Origin: Imbricaverruca yamaguchii
Taxonomy: Eukaryota; Arthropoda; Thecostraca; Neoverrucidae
Assembly (NCBI GenBank): GCA_034440575.1
Contig: JAOTOL010001647.1
Span: forward strand, 2,850,001-2,914,000
DNA: 64,000 nt
Direction of reading: 5' to 3'
Notes under the pieces: model-generated
What the model was told of the DNA's origin: nothing
The model's database searches: none
Seen by the model: the letters and a program-made list of their open reading frames with translations, nothing else
Part shown: positions 46,241 to 57,999 of the stretch, in pieces
Numbering within the stretch: position 1 is the stretch's first letter
Layout: each line of letters starts with the position of its first letter
Translations under genes and position numbers: made by a program

Positions 46241-46569
46241 TCCAGAACTCGTAGCTGTCTCCAAGCATCAGCACGTGTATCCGCATGCTTCTGCTTCACG
46301 GCATTTTTGTCCTGACGGATCCTTCCGGTCCGTTCCACTTTCCTATTCGTACTCTTTTGGTCTAGTTGTATTTCAATTGCATCATGGCGAAGACCCTGAC
46401 GGGCTTGGAGGTGCTGGACTTCACCGTCGCTCAGAGGAAATTTTATATTAAAACTTAAACGTGTACTGGATATTTGGAGCACAAGACGTACTGTGGAAGC
46501 CACAAGCGGGGAGAAGAACATTTACTGCTGGATGAAACACAAATACGGAAAACTCTTGACACGGGTTTC

Positions 46570-46743
46570 CTAAATCGTGTCAAACAAAGACACAAGCGCT
46601 GCTCGTTCTGGTTGTTGCTGTTCCGCCATGAACTGACGGCCCCCATCGGTTTGCAGTACTCGGAATGCCAAGGAAGACTCATCATGCAGGTCACTGCACA
46701 TCAGCAGAAACATAAAACACAGGCCCAAAAACGTGACACACAT
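46570..46743 (-). CDS. 57-codon ORF with signal-peptide-like start
   Basis: ATG at 46743 gives MCVTFLGLCFMFLLMCSDLH, then DESSLAFRVLQTDGGRQFMA and a short Gln/Glu-rich tail to TAG at 46570-46572. Residues 3-15 are strongly hydrophobic, and the following part is hydrophilic without Cys. No dibasic cleavage site or known motif is visible. It is antisense to a 91-codon plus frame (46474-46749) of no recognised family. It could be a real small secreted protein, an exon, or chance. Confidence 0.28.
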   Translation of the reverse strand: MCVTFLGLCFMFLLMCSDLHDESSLAFRVLQTDGGRQFMAEQQQPERAALVSLFDTI

Positions 46744-47267
46744 GCTTAACTCGGTAGCACCTCAGCCGTACCAACCCTGTCCAAGTTTTGCAACATGAGA
46801 TAATTGCTCTGAATAGGCAGTTGTCTTGCTTCCCACTGAATCAGGCCTTAACCTACCCTCAAAATCACACATAGGCCAAGTCGCACGTAGGCCAGACAGT
46901 AAACGATGCCGATGCCAGGAGATGAGAACGAGAAATGTCAACATGGACCGAATATATCGCTGATTGACCCATATTAAAAACATACCCATGTTCAAACTTC
47001 CAGGCACAATCTTGGCTGCCCTACTGGCTCCTCATAGTCAGGCAGCAGCTGCCGATTGGCTGTCAGCAATGCCAGCACTGTCAGTCAAAGGTGAACAGGC
47101 GCATTCAAACATGAAAGGCATCGGGAGCGAGGAGCAAGCTGCCGAATACACAATATGTTATCGCGGTCAAAACTGCAAATTGTAACCAGCGGCCTCAGCT
47201 CCGCCGCCGCCGACGCATTGACAATCAACTGTTCCGCCAGTAGCTCGTCACCAGCCAGGCACATCAG
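46744..47267. other. Unique sequence, no gene recognised
   Basis: No domain or RNA gene is recognised. Confidence 0.5.
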
Positions 47268-47790
47268 ATGTCCCACCATCAGCTGGTCACCTGTCCCGCC
47301 ATCAGCTGATCACCTGTCCCGCCATCAGCCGGTCACCTGTCCCGCCATCAGCTGGTCACCTGTCCCGCCATCAGCCGGTCACCTGTCCCGCCATCAGCCG
47401 GTCACCTGTCCCGCCATCAGCCGGTCACCTGTCCCGCCATCAGCTGATCACCTGTCCCGCCATCAGTCACCTGTCCGCATCACGTCACCTGTCCCGCCAT
47501 CAGCCGGTCGCCTGTCCCGCCATCAGCCGGTCACCTGTCCCGCCATCAGCCGGTCACCTGTCCCGCCATCAGCTGGTCACCTGTCCCGCCATCAGCTGAT
47601 CACCTGTCCCGCCATCAGCCGGTCACCTGTCCCGCCATCAGCTGGTCACCTGTCCCGCCATCAGCCGGTCACCTGTCCCGCCATCAGCTGGTCACCTGTC
47701 CCGCCATCAGCCGGTCACCTGTCCCGCCATCAGCCGGTCACCTGTCCCGCCATCAGCCGGTCACCTGTCCCGTCATCAGCTGGCCATGCC
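47268..47790. repeat. 23-bp minisatellite, about 22 copies
   Basis: The unit is cacctgtcccgccatcagcc plus ggt, with a ctggt/ctgat variant. One short disturbed stretch lies at 47463-47490. The ctggt variant creates a cagctg hexamer in about a third of the units. Confidence 0.95.
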
Positions 47791-47794
47791 TGTG

Positions 47795-48000
47795 CAATTA
47801 TCAGCTGACCAGCTGTGTGGTCATCAGCTGACCAGCTGTGTGGTCATCAGCTGACCAGCTGTGTGGTCATCAGCTGGCCAGCTGTGTGGTCATCAGCTGA
47901 CCAGCTGTGTGGTCATCAGCTGACCAGCTGTGTGGTCATCAGCTGACCAGCTGTGTCATTATCAGCTGACCAGCTGTGTGGTCATCAGCTGACGAGTTGT
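47795..48000. repeat. 21-bp minisatellite with paired CAGCTG sites, about 9 copies
   Basis: The unit catcagctgaccagctgtgt plus g carries cagctg twice, three bases apart. It shares catcagctg with the preceding 23-bp array and directly abuts it, so one array probably seeded the other. CAGCTG is an E-box form bound by bHLH factors in animals; binding here is not shown. Confidence 0.93.
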
Positions 48001-48529
48001 ACGGTCAGCTGTCTGCGGATGGCCCGACTGACGACACCTTGGATGGCATTGTTCATATCACTGTTCAGTCAGCCATTGTTCATGGTGTCCCGCGGCCGAC
48101 AGAGCAGGGCTCGATTTGATCGCCCTGCTGACTCATGCTCAGACGCGCGTCCTTCAGCTGGCTCGTCCGTACACCACGCCGACGGGAAATCGCACCGGAG
48201 AGCCAAGTATGGCAGATGCGAACCACTCGCACGACGATAAAATCAACACCGCCGTACAGCACGGCCGCCGGCTATCGCCGGCACGATCAGCGGACATCGC
48301 CAGATCGGCGCCGGCCGTCACGTGCGTCGCGCGACTCGGCGGCAACTGGTGGGCGGCACGCCCACGCGGCGCGCCAAGTCCGGCGCGCGGCACAGTCGTC
48401 CGACCGTCTCGGCTCCGGCCCGCGGAGGCAGGGTCCGGTCGCGGCGCGCGAGATTAGATCGAGGCGCGCGATCGAATCGCGCCGGTCAGGCGACACGGTC
48501 ACATCGCGTCGAACCTAACCTTCAGCCAG
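48001..48529. other. Unique GC-rich, CpG-dense sequence
   Basis: CG dinucleotides are frequent at 48240-48500. Overlapping ORFs on both strands are typical of GC-rich DNA. No gene is recognised. Confidence 0.45.
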
Positions 48530-48870
48530 CTGACGTAGCTGGCTGATTGTGCCAGTCGCACATGGCACATGGCCGCTGTAGACAGCTGCGGCCATCTGCG
48601 CACATTCCCACCGCGTCGAACCTGGCGTAGCCGGCCGATCAGCCGCTGCGGACAGCTGCGGCCATGTGCGACCATCTCCAGGCGACCAGCTGCGACCATC
48701 TGCGACCATCTCCAGACAGCCGCGGCCATCTGCATACATTCCCATCGCGTCGAACCTGACGTCGCTGGCCGATCAGCCACCACGGACAGCTGCAACCATC
48801 TGCGCACATTTCCGGACAGTACCGGACAGTTCCGGACGCTCGCGGACACCTCCCGCCGCGCTCGGTCGCC
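48530..48870. repeat. Complex repeat of about 130 bp with short inner motifs
   Basis: Blocks with cgcgtcgaacctg, gccgatcagcc, gacagctgcggccatctgcg and cacattcc recur in order about 130 bases apart, two to three times, and the motif gcgaccatctcc recurs inside. Copies are diverged and unequal. Confidence 0.75.
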
Positions 48871-48879
48871 CGTCCCGCC

Positions 48880-48945
48880 TCTGATGTCCGGACCGACCAG
48901 TTGGATGTCCGGACCGACCAGTTGGATGTCCGGCCGCCACAGTGT
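48880..48945. repeat. 21-bp triplicate
   Basis: Three head-to-tail copies of gatgtccggaccgaccagtt plus g, the last truncated (gatgtccggccgcc). Confidence 0.9.
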
Positions 48946-49015
48946 GTTGGGCGGCATGGCGCAGAGCGCGGCACGCATACACAACGGCGGCGAGGCGGTG
49001 GCGAAAGCGGCCGCA

Positions 49016-50655
49016 CGGACGGACGGACGGACGGACGGACGGACGAGGACGGACGGACAGACGGACGGACGACAGACGACAGACAGACAGACGGACGACG
49101 AACAGACGGACAGACGGACAGACGGACAGACGGACAGACGGACAGACGGACGAGACGAACAGACAGACGGACAGACGGACAGACGGACAGACGCAGACAG
49201 ACGGACAGACGACGACAGACGGACAGACGGACAGACGGACAGACGGACAGACGACAGACGACAGACGGACAGACGGACAGACGGACAGACGGACAGACGG
49301 ACAGACGGACAGACGGACAGACGGACAGACGACAGAACAGACGGGACAGACGGACAGACGACAGACGGACAGACGAACAGACAGACAGACGACAGACGAC
49401 AGACGGACAGACAGACGGACAGACGACAGACGGACAGACGGACAGACGACAGACGGACAGACGGACAGACGGACAGACGGACAGACGAACAGACGGACAG
49501 ACGAACGCGACAGACGGACAGACGGACAGACGACAGACGGACAGACGGACAGACGGACGACAGACGGACAGACGGACAGACGGACAGACGGACGGACGGA
49601 CGGACGGACGGACGGACGGACGGACGACGGACGGACGGACGGACGGACGGACGGACGGACGGACGGACGGACGGACGGACGGACGGACGGACGCACGGAC
49701 GCACGGACGCACGGACGCACGGACGCACGGACGCACGGACGCACGGACGCACGGACGGACGGACGGACGGACGGACGGACGGACGGACGGACGGACGGAC
49801 GGACGGACGGACGGACGGACGGACGGACGACGGACGGACGGACGGACGGACGACGGACGGACGGACGGACGGACGGACGACGGCGGGCGCGGACAGCCGA
49901 CGGACGGACGGACGGACGGACGGACGGACGGACGGACGGACGGACGGACGGACGGACGGACGGACGGACGGACGGACGGACGGACGGACGGACGGACGGA
50001 CGGACGGACGGACGGACGGACGGACGGACGGACGGACGGACGGACGGACGGACGCGCGGCGCGGACACGCCGACGGACGGACGGACGGACGGACGGACGG
50101 ACGGACGGACGGACGGACGCGCGGCGCGGACACGCCGACGGACGGACGGACGGACGGACCGACAGACGGACGGACGGACGGACGGACGGACGGACGGACG
50201 GACGGACGGACGGACGGACGGACGGACGGACGGACGGACGGCGACGGACGGACGCGACGGACGGACGGACGGACGGACGGACGGACGGACGGACGGACGG
50301 ACGGACGGCGGACGGACGGACACGCACGGACGGACGGACGGACGGACGGACGGACGGACGGACGGACGGACGGACGGACGGACGGACGGACGGACGGACG
50401 GACGGACGGACGGACGGACGGACGGACGGACGGACGGACGGACGGACGGACGGACGGACGGACGGCTGACGGACGGACGGACGGACGGACGGACGGACGG
50501 ACGGACGGACGGACGGACGGACGGACGGACGGACGGACGGACGGACGGACGGACGGACGGACGGACGGACGGACGGACGGACGGACGGACGGACGGACGG
50601 ACGGACGGACGGACGGACGGACGCACGGACGGACGGACGGACGGACGCGCGGCGC
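49016..50655. repeat. (GGAC)n / (GGACAGAC)n array, about 1.6 kb
   Basis: The left third (to about 49590) is mostly an 8-mer, ggacagac, with frequent 1-4 base losses. The right part is nearly pure ggac. A gcac variant block lies at 49691-49752. The motif gcgcggcgcggacacgccga interrupts the pure part at about 50053, 50117 and 50646. Frames of 520-758 codons on both strands (Thr-Asp-Gly-Arg or Arg-Pro-Ser-Val) are artefacts. Confidence 0.97.
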
Positions 50656-51139
50656 GGACACGCCGACGGACGGCTGGGCGGCCGGCAGCTGACAGACGTG
50701 GTCTAGTGTTATTGCTGAGGCCCGAGCCGGACAGCAGCTATAAACCTGCCAGCTGGATGGCTGTCTTGGCAGCACCGACTACACGCGTACAAGATGCTGG
50801 GGGCGACTTTGCTACACGTATGCTCTCCTTCCGTGCATTGTCAGGTGATTCTACGGCTGGCCAACGCTCTTTGGGGATAAATGAAGGTGGCGGGATTACA
50901 TCGGTGGGGGAAGGACGTCGAAATACCGATATGCCGCTTTATCGTGCAAGTCCAGATCTTGATGGAACCCTGCTGATTAAAATAGCTATTCTTTATGGAA
51001 AAGGTAATTTAATGTCTGCAGCTGCCGTGTGGAATTTACTACAAATAATACGCATTCACGTTGTATAATGGTGAAGGGCGAGGCAACACCTTACAGCTGT
51101 TTTTCCCTTTACTTCTGGAAGTTTTAATCATCTTGATCT
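50656..51139. other. Unique sequence, no gene recognised
   Basis: The plus frame that leaves the GGAC array stays open to 51068 but shows no recognisable domain. Confidence 0.45.
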
Positions 51140-51255
51140 GGAATGCTCAGGAATATTACTGCTTGAGGTCAATAGGTACATACTTGCTACCAAGGTCAAT
51201 AGGAATGTTACTTTGAGGTAATAGGTACAACTTGCTACAAGGTCAAAGTAGCAAC
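51140..51255. repeat. Short diverged tandem duplication, about 50-60 bp
   Basis: The blocks ttgaggtcaataggtaca, acttgctaccaaggtcaa and ttgaggtaataggtaca, acttgctacaaggtcaa occur in order twice, with a third partial copy. Confidence 0.75.
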
Positions 51256-53114
51256 TTGCTATCATCATCTTTGGTAATCAATTATGACATAAAGGATTAA
51301 TTGCCCTTCTACAAAATGTATCGATGCAATTTGCTTCGCTCGAGATCGTCGGCTGCATGATTAGCTCTCCACACGACGCACTGCCTTGGAAAGAACAGCG
51401 GAGTATTGCGTATATGTGTGGACTAATTGTCTTCTGTGTCATTGTGTGAACTGAGCGACATCGTCACCCGGGCTGCGGCAAGCGTTGGATGTGGTACCCA
51501 AGGAATGTGGACGTAGTCAGCTGTGTCACTTATGTGCTTGCCGCGAAATCATAGTGATGACAAAATGATGATGATGCCTGTGTGACACTACGTATGACGT
51601 ATATAACATTTATACAAATACCCTTATCAAAATTGTGAGCGCACTCCTGCCTCCCAAGTTTTGTGGCTGTGCGAAACCAGCCTTATTCCCGTTGCTAGTC
51701 GGCGGTATGGCATTTTAGTGGTCTCGACCCATTCAGCTTAAACTGTGGAGTGCCATGAACGTGAAGAAGACACCATATTCAAGACGTGGGAAGTTGGATG
51801 GTGATTTGGCGGAGCTGTCCGTTCATCAAATGAAGGTTTGTGAGCTGTCATTGACTAAATATGTGAGGAAACATTGAAATATCAAAACTTTTGTATTAAA
51901 TCAATCCACCAATGTGTGTATGTTGGCCAGAACTTTACGCGACCACATGATCAGTGTTGGAGAAATAGGGTTCTACTGTTTTTGGCATCTAAAATAATTG
52001 GAGAAGTTCCAAGATGGGTTGTAAACTGCCACCCTGCAACGCTCCATATGGTTTACTGGAACAAAACGCATATGCATAGACTTACGCTTATGGTAAATGG
52101 ATGGAGGCGTTGAGTCTTTGTCCTAGAAACCACACCAGCCTAAAACAAACCTGTATGTTACCTGCAACTGAAAAAAGAGCATCCAAATTCAACTCGACAA
52201 AAGTATTCCGAACCACCTTGGAAACGGCAATGAACATGTCCGCATACCAGCGTCGTCCTCATCTACGCTAAAAGCTCGCGTGGTGATCAGTGCAATAATC
52301 AGTGGGTCGCATTTTGCTACCATGTGGATACGCTTAAAATCCCCCCTCCCAAAAACAAGAAGAAGAAGAAAATCTTAGTTTGCAACCAGTCGCTCAAAAT
52401 CAAAACTAATTGTCTGATTGCTTGCATTTTCATATTCTTTGAATGATAATGAGGTTATTTTTTTAAATCATAGATGAATGCCTCTGGCTGACAAATTCCA
52501 CGGATGCACTCGGGCCTTCTCGGAGGGGCGCCTTTCCTTGCAATGAGCGCCTTTTCCCTCAGAGGGGCGCCGCTGGCTGAAAAATCGAGTGAGGTGCACG
52601 TGAGCCTTCCCAGAGTGGTAAGAAAATTACCCAGAGGCGTCCGGCCTTACCTGGTCGGGCGAACGCCACCTTCGCATGGTGGAGAGGGACATACCCAAAG
52701 TGTTTTCCCCTTGCATTCACTCCTGCTTCAAATCCCAGTGTATCTGGTGAAGGCGAAGTTGCGCGAGTTTGGAACTACGCGGCACACATTTGAAATGCGC
52801 AATTTTAACCTTTGGACAATGATCAGCTTACAATGTCAACCCCTCCACCGACTAATTCTGCTGCTGCTCATACCTCCGGGCAGCGTAACCTTACACCAGT
52901 GATCGTCGAATGGGTGAATTCAGAACGCCATAGGGTAAATGTCATCGAACAGTCGAATCTGGCCGACCACGATCAGCGCGAATACGACCAGACGCCCACA
53001 CCTGATTCGAGAGAGCGGCCAGAATTCCTCTCGCGGCGCCGGATCTCGCTTTCGCCGCAGTGTCCGGGTGGAGGCTTCATTTCAAAACGGCCGCTCCCGG
53101 ATATCGACGATAAG
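51256..53114. other. Unique sequence with unassigned ORFs
   Basis: Plus frames at 51874-52113 (79 codons), 52504-52902 (132) and 52812-53138 (108) show no domain I can name. The last, hydrophilic and Pro/Arg-rich, ends about where LINE homology begins and might be part of the same decayed element. A cttacctgg at about 52646 resembles the U1 snRNA 5' end only by chance. Confidence 0.4.
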
Positions 53115-54037
53115 TGGTGCGCAGCGCTAAACGACTAAACATCCAGCGCTGCATCGCTGGTCAAGACTTCGGTGCTAATTAGACTACCATAGTCAAAAAC
53201 TGCACTGCTCTGATTCGCCCAATCCTCAATGAATCGCTCAATCGGTCAATCTTTGACCGCATACCCAATTACACAAATCACTTGACCACATAAAAAGCCA
53301 CGCACTACGGCTCATCATCGGAACACATCGCACCACGCGTTTTGCCAGTCTCCTGTTTGAGGAAAACATTTCCAGCCTGCAAGACCGCGGAACACTATAA
53401 CTAGTTCAACATCACCCCGTGATCACTACTCAACACTATGATACAGCAAATCGTGCCCTTACTAACCCTCCTTTTCGGCACACAAATAATATAAATTATT
53501 ATAGCGTTGATATTCATTTGAATGAGGTTTTTGCCTTCGCACTGAGTTTGCCGGACCCGACCCCGACAAAATTCCCTCACTCATCCCACTTTGGCACATG
53601 GAACATTCAAAACGAAAGCGTCTAATCGGAAAAGACCTACTCTCTCCCATGGAAACTAAACTCAAATTGTACGAACATCAGAAGGCACACCAGCAACACA
53701 CATACGTTTGCACTGACGGCTCTCGCACCACCGATAATACAGGCGCCACCTGGTGCGATGGGCCCAACACTGGCCATATCAAATTAAAGCTACGTCATTC
53801 GGTATACACAGCACGAGCAGAGTGTGCGTCCATACTACTATGTCTGCAATACATCGTCGAACACTACATCACCACACAATTCCACACATTCTACAACACA
53901 CCATCGAATGTTGCAACACCACCATTGACTCACGCTCCTATGTTGATGCTCTCGCTGCCAAGCCCAACTCCACTCGCCAAGCACAGAGAAACGTCGAATT
54001 CGAAGGGGTCACGTACCCGATGACACGTTTTCGATGA
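53115..54037 (+). mobile_element. LINE remnant with RNase H domain
   Basis: Three blocks in order identify it. At 53124-53220 the frame reads KRLNIQRCIAGQDFGAN and TALIRPILN, the region after the polymerase. At 53281-53397 it reads LDHIKSHALRLIIGTHRTTR and FASLLFEENISSLQDRGTL, the connection typical of RNase H-bearing elements. At 53600-53960 lies an RNase H domain with TDGSRT (first Asp at 53715-53717), YTARAECASILL (Glu) and, after a frameshift near 53890, TIDSRSYVDAL (third Asp near 53927). This order is that of I-group non-LTR elements. Stops and frameshifts are frequent, and the polymerase itself is missing, so it is dead. Confidence 0.82.
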
Positions 54038-54845
54038 CAACACAGCCCTTTCTTCTTCGTGAATCAAGTTTTCAGGCCAGACTATGTTCTATAGTGTAGG
54101 TTCCGGACTATGCGATGCCTGGTCCCAGGCGGCCTTCTTCCAGTCTGTGCAATAGTCAAGTAAACAGGGCAAATCATGTTCACTACGCAATCCTGGATAT
54201 AAGTCAGCAAAACCAAAATATTGTCACAAATCCGCAAGTTCAACACTCCGCCACATGCTAAAACTCATGGTTGAGGCATGCACTCATAACGTGATGTCTC
54301 AGCGCCGCTTTCAGCTAGTACACGTCTGATTTTTGTGTTTCGTTACTATGTTTGCAGTTATAATCAAAAAACTAGGATGTTTATTTTTCATAATTACCCT
54401 CAATTTAGTAAAAAGAAAATTGGCAGATAATAGCTCAAAGAAGCATGACCCTTGCAGCCGTGCCGTTATTTGTTCATGAGTGGCGCTTATCGAAAACTTC
54501 TACCTACCGAAGCGTACATTTACGCTAAGCTTTTCGCATGTTTTGCGACGCAAAAGCCAGTTTACAAGAGCATTATTTTCGCAAGTTTTCCTAATCGCAT
54601 CGTACCCGGAAGTTTTGCTGCTCATGTAAACGGGGTAATTGGTCATGCAGCGTCCATGCCACCTACCCCAGCTGAACGTAACTCTTCAAGCTTAACGTCG
54701 CATCTCTAGCAGATGATACTTTTCTTCAAGTAAGGGGAAACCCCCGGGCGGGCGGCGTTGTCAGGTCGGTCAGGTGGTCCCGTCGACCTTTCTGTGCCAC
54801 CTCGGTCCCCCTGTCCCACGCCCTCCTGTGCACGAACGCAATGTG
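54038..54845. other. Unique sequence, no gene recognised
   Basis: The first 100 bases may be 3' UTR of the LINE remnant. No other feature is recognised. Confidence 0.5.
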
Positions 54846-56071
54846 GCCGACGACCGTCCGATTTGCACCGCAGGGTGGACGCTGGGGACAGCGGCGGCCG
54901 ACGACCGTCCGTGGCTAGTTTGCACCGCAGGGTGGACGCTGGGGACAGCGGCGGCCGACGACCGTCCCTGGCTAGTTTGCACCGCTGGGTGGACGCTGGG
55001 GACAGCGGCGGCCGACGACCGTCCCTGGCTAGTTTGCACCGCAGGGTGGACGCTGGGGACGGCGGCGGTCGACGACCGTCCCTGGCTAGTCGCACCGCAG
55101 GGTGGACGCTGGGGACAGCGGCGGTCGACGACCGTCCCTGGCTAGTCTGCACCGCAGGGTGGACGCTGGGGACGGCGGCGGCCGACGACCGTCCCTGGCT
55201 TGTTTGCACCGCAGGGTGGACGCTGGGGACAGCTGGGGACAGCGGCGCCGACGACCGTCCCTGGCTAGTTTGCACCGCAGGGTGGACGCTGGGGACGGCG
55301 GCGGCCGACGACCGTCCGTGGCTAGTTTGCACCGCAAGGTGGACGCCGGGGACAGCGGCGGCCGGCGACCGTCCCCAGCGCGGCCGACGACCGTCCATGG
55401 CTAGTTTGCACCGCAGGTGGACGCTGGGGACGGCGGCGGCCGACGACCGTCCCTGGCTAGTTTGCACCGCAGGGTGGACGCTGGGGACAGCGGCGGTCGA
55501 CGACCGTCCCTGGCTAGTTTGCACCGCAGGGTGGACGCCGGGGACAGCGGCGGCCGACGACCGTCCCTGGCTAGTTTGCACCGCAAGGTGGACGCTGGGG
55601 ACAGCGGCGGCCGACGACCGTCCCTGGCTAGTTTGCACCGCAGGGTGGACGCTGGGGACAGCGGCGGCCGACGACCGTCCCTGGCTAGTTTGCACCGCAG
55701 GGTGGACGCTGGGGACAGCGGCGGCCGACGACCGTCCGTGGCTAGTCTGCACCGCAGGGTGGACGCTGGGGACAGCGGCGGCCGACGACCGTCCCTGGCT
55801 AGTTTGCACCGCAGGGTGGACGCTGGGGACAGCGGCGGCCGACGACCGTCCCTGGCTAGTTTGCACCGCAGGGTGGACGCTGGGGACAGCGGCGGCCGAC
55901 GACCGTCCGTGGCTAGTTTGCACCGCAGGGTGGACGCTGGGGACAGCGGCGGCCGACGACCGTCCGTGGCTAGTTTGCACCGCAGGGTGGACGCTGGGGA
56001 CAGCGGCGGCCGACGACCGTCCATGGCTAGTTTGCACCGCAGGGTGGACGCTGGGGACAGCGGCGGCCGGG
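54846..56071. repeat. 57-bp minisatellite, about 21 copies
   Basis: Each unit holds tttgcaccgcagggtggacg, ctggggacagcggcgg and ccgacgaccgtccctggcta in order. Variation is limited to a few sites (ccc/ccg/cca before tggc, aca/acg). Two units are disturbed by an extra agctggggac (55225) and a shortened copy (55370-55420). With 19 codons and no stop in any of several frames, the array yields frames of 443-507 codons on both strands. Register changes at the disturbed units argue against coding. Confidence 0.97.
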
Positions 56072-56365
56072 CGGCTGACGTCCGCCGCTGTCGCCGGCCG
56101 GCCCCGACGTCTTCATGAGCGCCTGGGGGCGGCGTGCCGAGGAAAAAGCGCGGCGATGCCCGCTGTTAGCTGCGCCGCTCATGCCGCTCGGCGACATACG
56201 GAGACACGTCGGCCAGACTGGGCGAGTTTTTGTTGGGTGTGGAGCGACGTGTGGAAGACATGCGCACCCTACCCAAAATAAACAGCAGAAGGCAGGCTGC
56301 AGCTTTAATTTCCAGCCGGTGCTTACACGCTGTAATTTGTATTGCGACAGCGCACTCGAATCACC
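56072..56365. other. Unique spacer
   Basis: No gene is recognised. Confidence 0.5.
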
Positions 56366-56500
56366 TGAGCTGCCCTAAAGCGATAGTGGTGTCCTAGTCG
56401 CTGGTTCCAATCCACTTGTCTCCTATGCTATCACCTGGCCACCCGATGAGTGGAACTCTCCAAAGCAATGGGTTTGTGATAGTACGATTATTACTGAGTA
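56366..56500 (+). mobile_element. Possible tRNA-derived SINE remnant
   Basis: A B-box-like ggttccaatcc (56403-56413) follows an A-box-like taaagcgatagtgg (56378-56391) at a distance too short for a tRNA. This could reflect a 20-30 base deletion of the anticodon arm. The downstream acctggccacccgatgagtg could be SINE body. No target-site duplication was found. Confidence 0.3.
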
Positions 56501-56689
56501 ATTCTTCAGATATGTCGCCATATGGGTGCTGTTTACTTCCTTCAATGTAGGAGATTCTTCGGTGGATGACCATCGAATCGAATTGGGTCGCTAACCCATG
56601 GAAATAGCGTAAAGGTGTTCGTTTTCACAATGACCGCTCCTATAACAAACACACAGGACCCATTCTCCACAACGCCGAGGTTATCGCGG
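56501..56689. other. Unique spacer
   Basis: Nothing is recognised. Confidence 0.5.
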
Positions 56690-57500
56690 CGAGGTAGCAG
56701 CGGGCCAGGGGTTCCGCTCGTGAAGAAAAAAAGCCATGCCCAGGCATCTCCCGGCGGAGCTCATCGCGTATTCCACGGCGGAGCCGCCGATCGGCCATCT
56801 CATCAGCGCGCCGATTGTAAATCAGGGAGCCGGCTGACGGCGGCGACAGCTGGAGTGACCTGCACCCCTTCTCCTCGTCTTTCACGTTCGGCCGGGGCGC
56901 GTGGCCGGCAGCGTCTCACGTGCGGCGGGCCGGCTCAAAGGCCCGGCTCGTAAACGCCGGCGGCCGCCGGCCGCGCGGGACGCGGATGCGCCGCGCTGAG
57001 TTACGAGTGAGACGGCAGCAGGCTGGCGGTGTTGTTCGGCCGTCACGTGCTCCGTCACGCGCATGATTCCCGCTGACCCGACGCGACCTTTCCTTAATGC
57101 GAGAACGACCTGGCGCCGGCGTATCTCACGCCGTCGGGCGCCGCCGGCGGCCGCTTTTGTCCCACATTTGTTTGGAATCGCCGTGGAAACTACAGTTATG
57201 GTAAAATATAGTTTTGGAGAGGCGCGGCGCGGTGTAAATCGCGTCGGCGTCGGCGGGCGGCGCCGTGGTCCGGAACTCTCTCGCGCCCTCGGTCACCGCC
57301 GGCGGAGCGACGGCTGCAGGTGAGCCGTGAATGACCCGAGCGTGACTTACCCGCCGCTTTTTCTCGCTGATTGTCGATTGACAGCGGATTCAGCGGCAGC
57401 CGGGATCGCGCCGCTGATGAGTCGATTGTGGCCGCCGCGTGCCTTTGACGCATCGCCGGATGGAGACGCGCGTCCGCCCGGCCGTTAACCGCCTCTCTTA
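56690..57500. promoter_or_regulatory. CpG-dense stretch with splice-donor-like sites on both strands
   Basis: CG is very frequent by eye. A strong donor-like ctgcag|gtgagc lies on the plus strand at about 57315-57325, and gcgg|gtaagt on the minus strand at about 57345. This layout could fit a promoter with a non-coding first exon. No protein-coding first exon is recognised, and short donors occur by chance. Confidence 0.35.
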
Positions 57501-57999
57501 ATCGACACCACAGAACGGTTCGGAATGCCACCAGCGTTGGATGCGAGTGAATGCGGCTGTGCGGCTACTGCGTGCTTGACGGCCATTTAAGCCGGCACAC
57601 CTGTGCGGAAACTGCACGCGCAGCGATCGTGCAGCCGATGGTATCGGATCGTTTTCAGAACGCGGTGAGTACCGGTGGAATAGATTGCTTCCTGCAGGAG
57701 AAACTCGATCAGTTCGCGGCCTTCAGAGGCCGCTTCAGAGGCAAAGAAGTCCACCGGGGGAGGGGGATGAGAAGGGTATTGATGGCTCATCGCAGTGTAC
57801 CTTAGAGGGTTCATCGAAATGTACCTAGTCAGCCTATTCCCTCTGACCTTTGTAGTGTTGCCAGTTCAAACACGAACGTAAGGGACATTGGAGCGTGCAT
57901 TCGCGCGTAACCTAAAGAAAGTGGGATTTTTCCACGCTAAATGACCAGCAAAAGTTGGAAAGGCTACTCTATGGGTATGACCTTCCACTGCATTAACAC
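57501..57999. other. Unique sequence, no gene recognised
   Basis: Short ORFs without recognisable domain. Confidence 0.5.

Noticed and set aside
48499..51068. Frames of 517-758 codons (Arg-Pro-Ser-Val or Thr-Asp-Gly-Arg) on both strands
   Set aside because: Simple readings of a GGAC tetranucleotide array in every frame.
52640..52700. U1 snRNA-like 5' end (cttacctgg)
   Set aside because: Only nine bases match and the following stem-loops of U1 are absent.
54706..56281. 507-codon plus and 443-codon minus frames over the 57-bp array
   Set aside because: Both strands are equally open because the 19-codon unit lacks stops; units with odd-length changes shift register.
57063..57323. 86-codon Arg-rich frame in the CpG-dense stretch
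   Set aside because: Composition follows the GC-rich DNA; only the donor-like site at its end is of interest.
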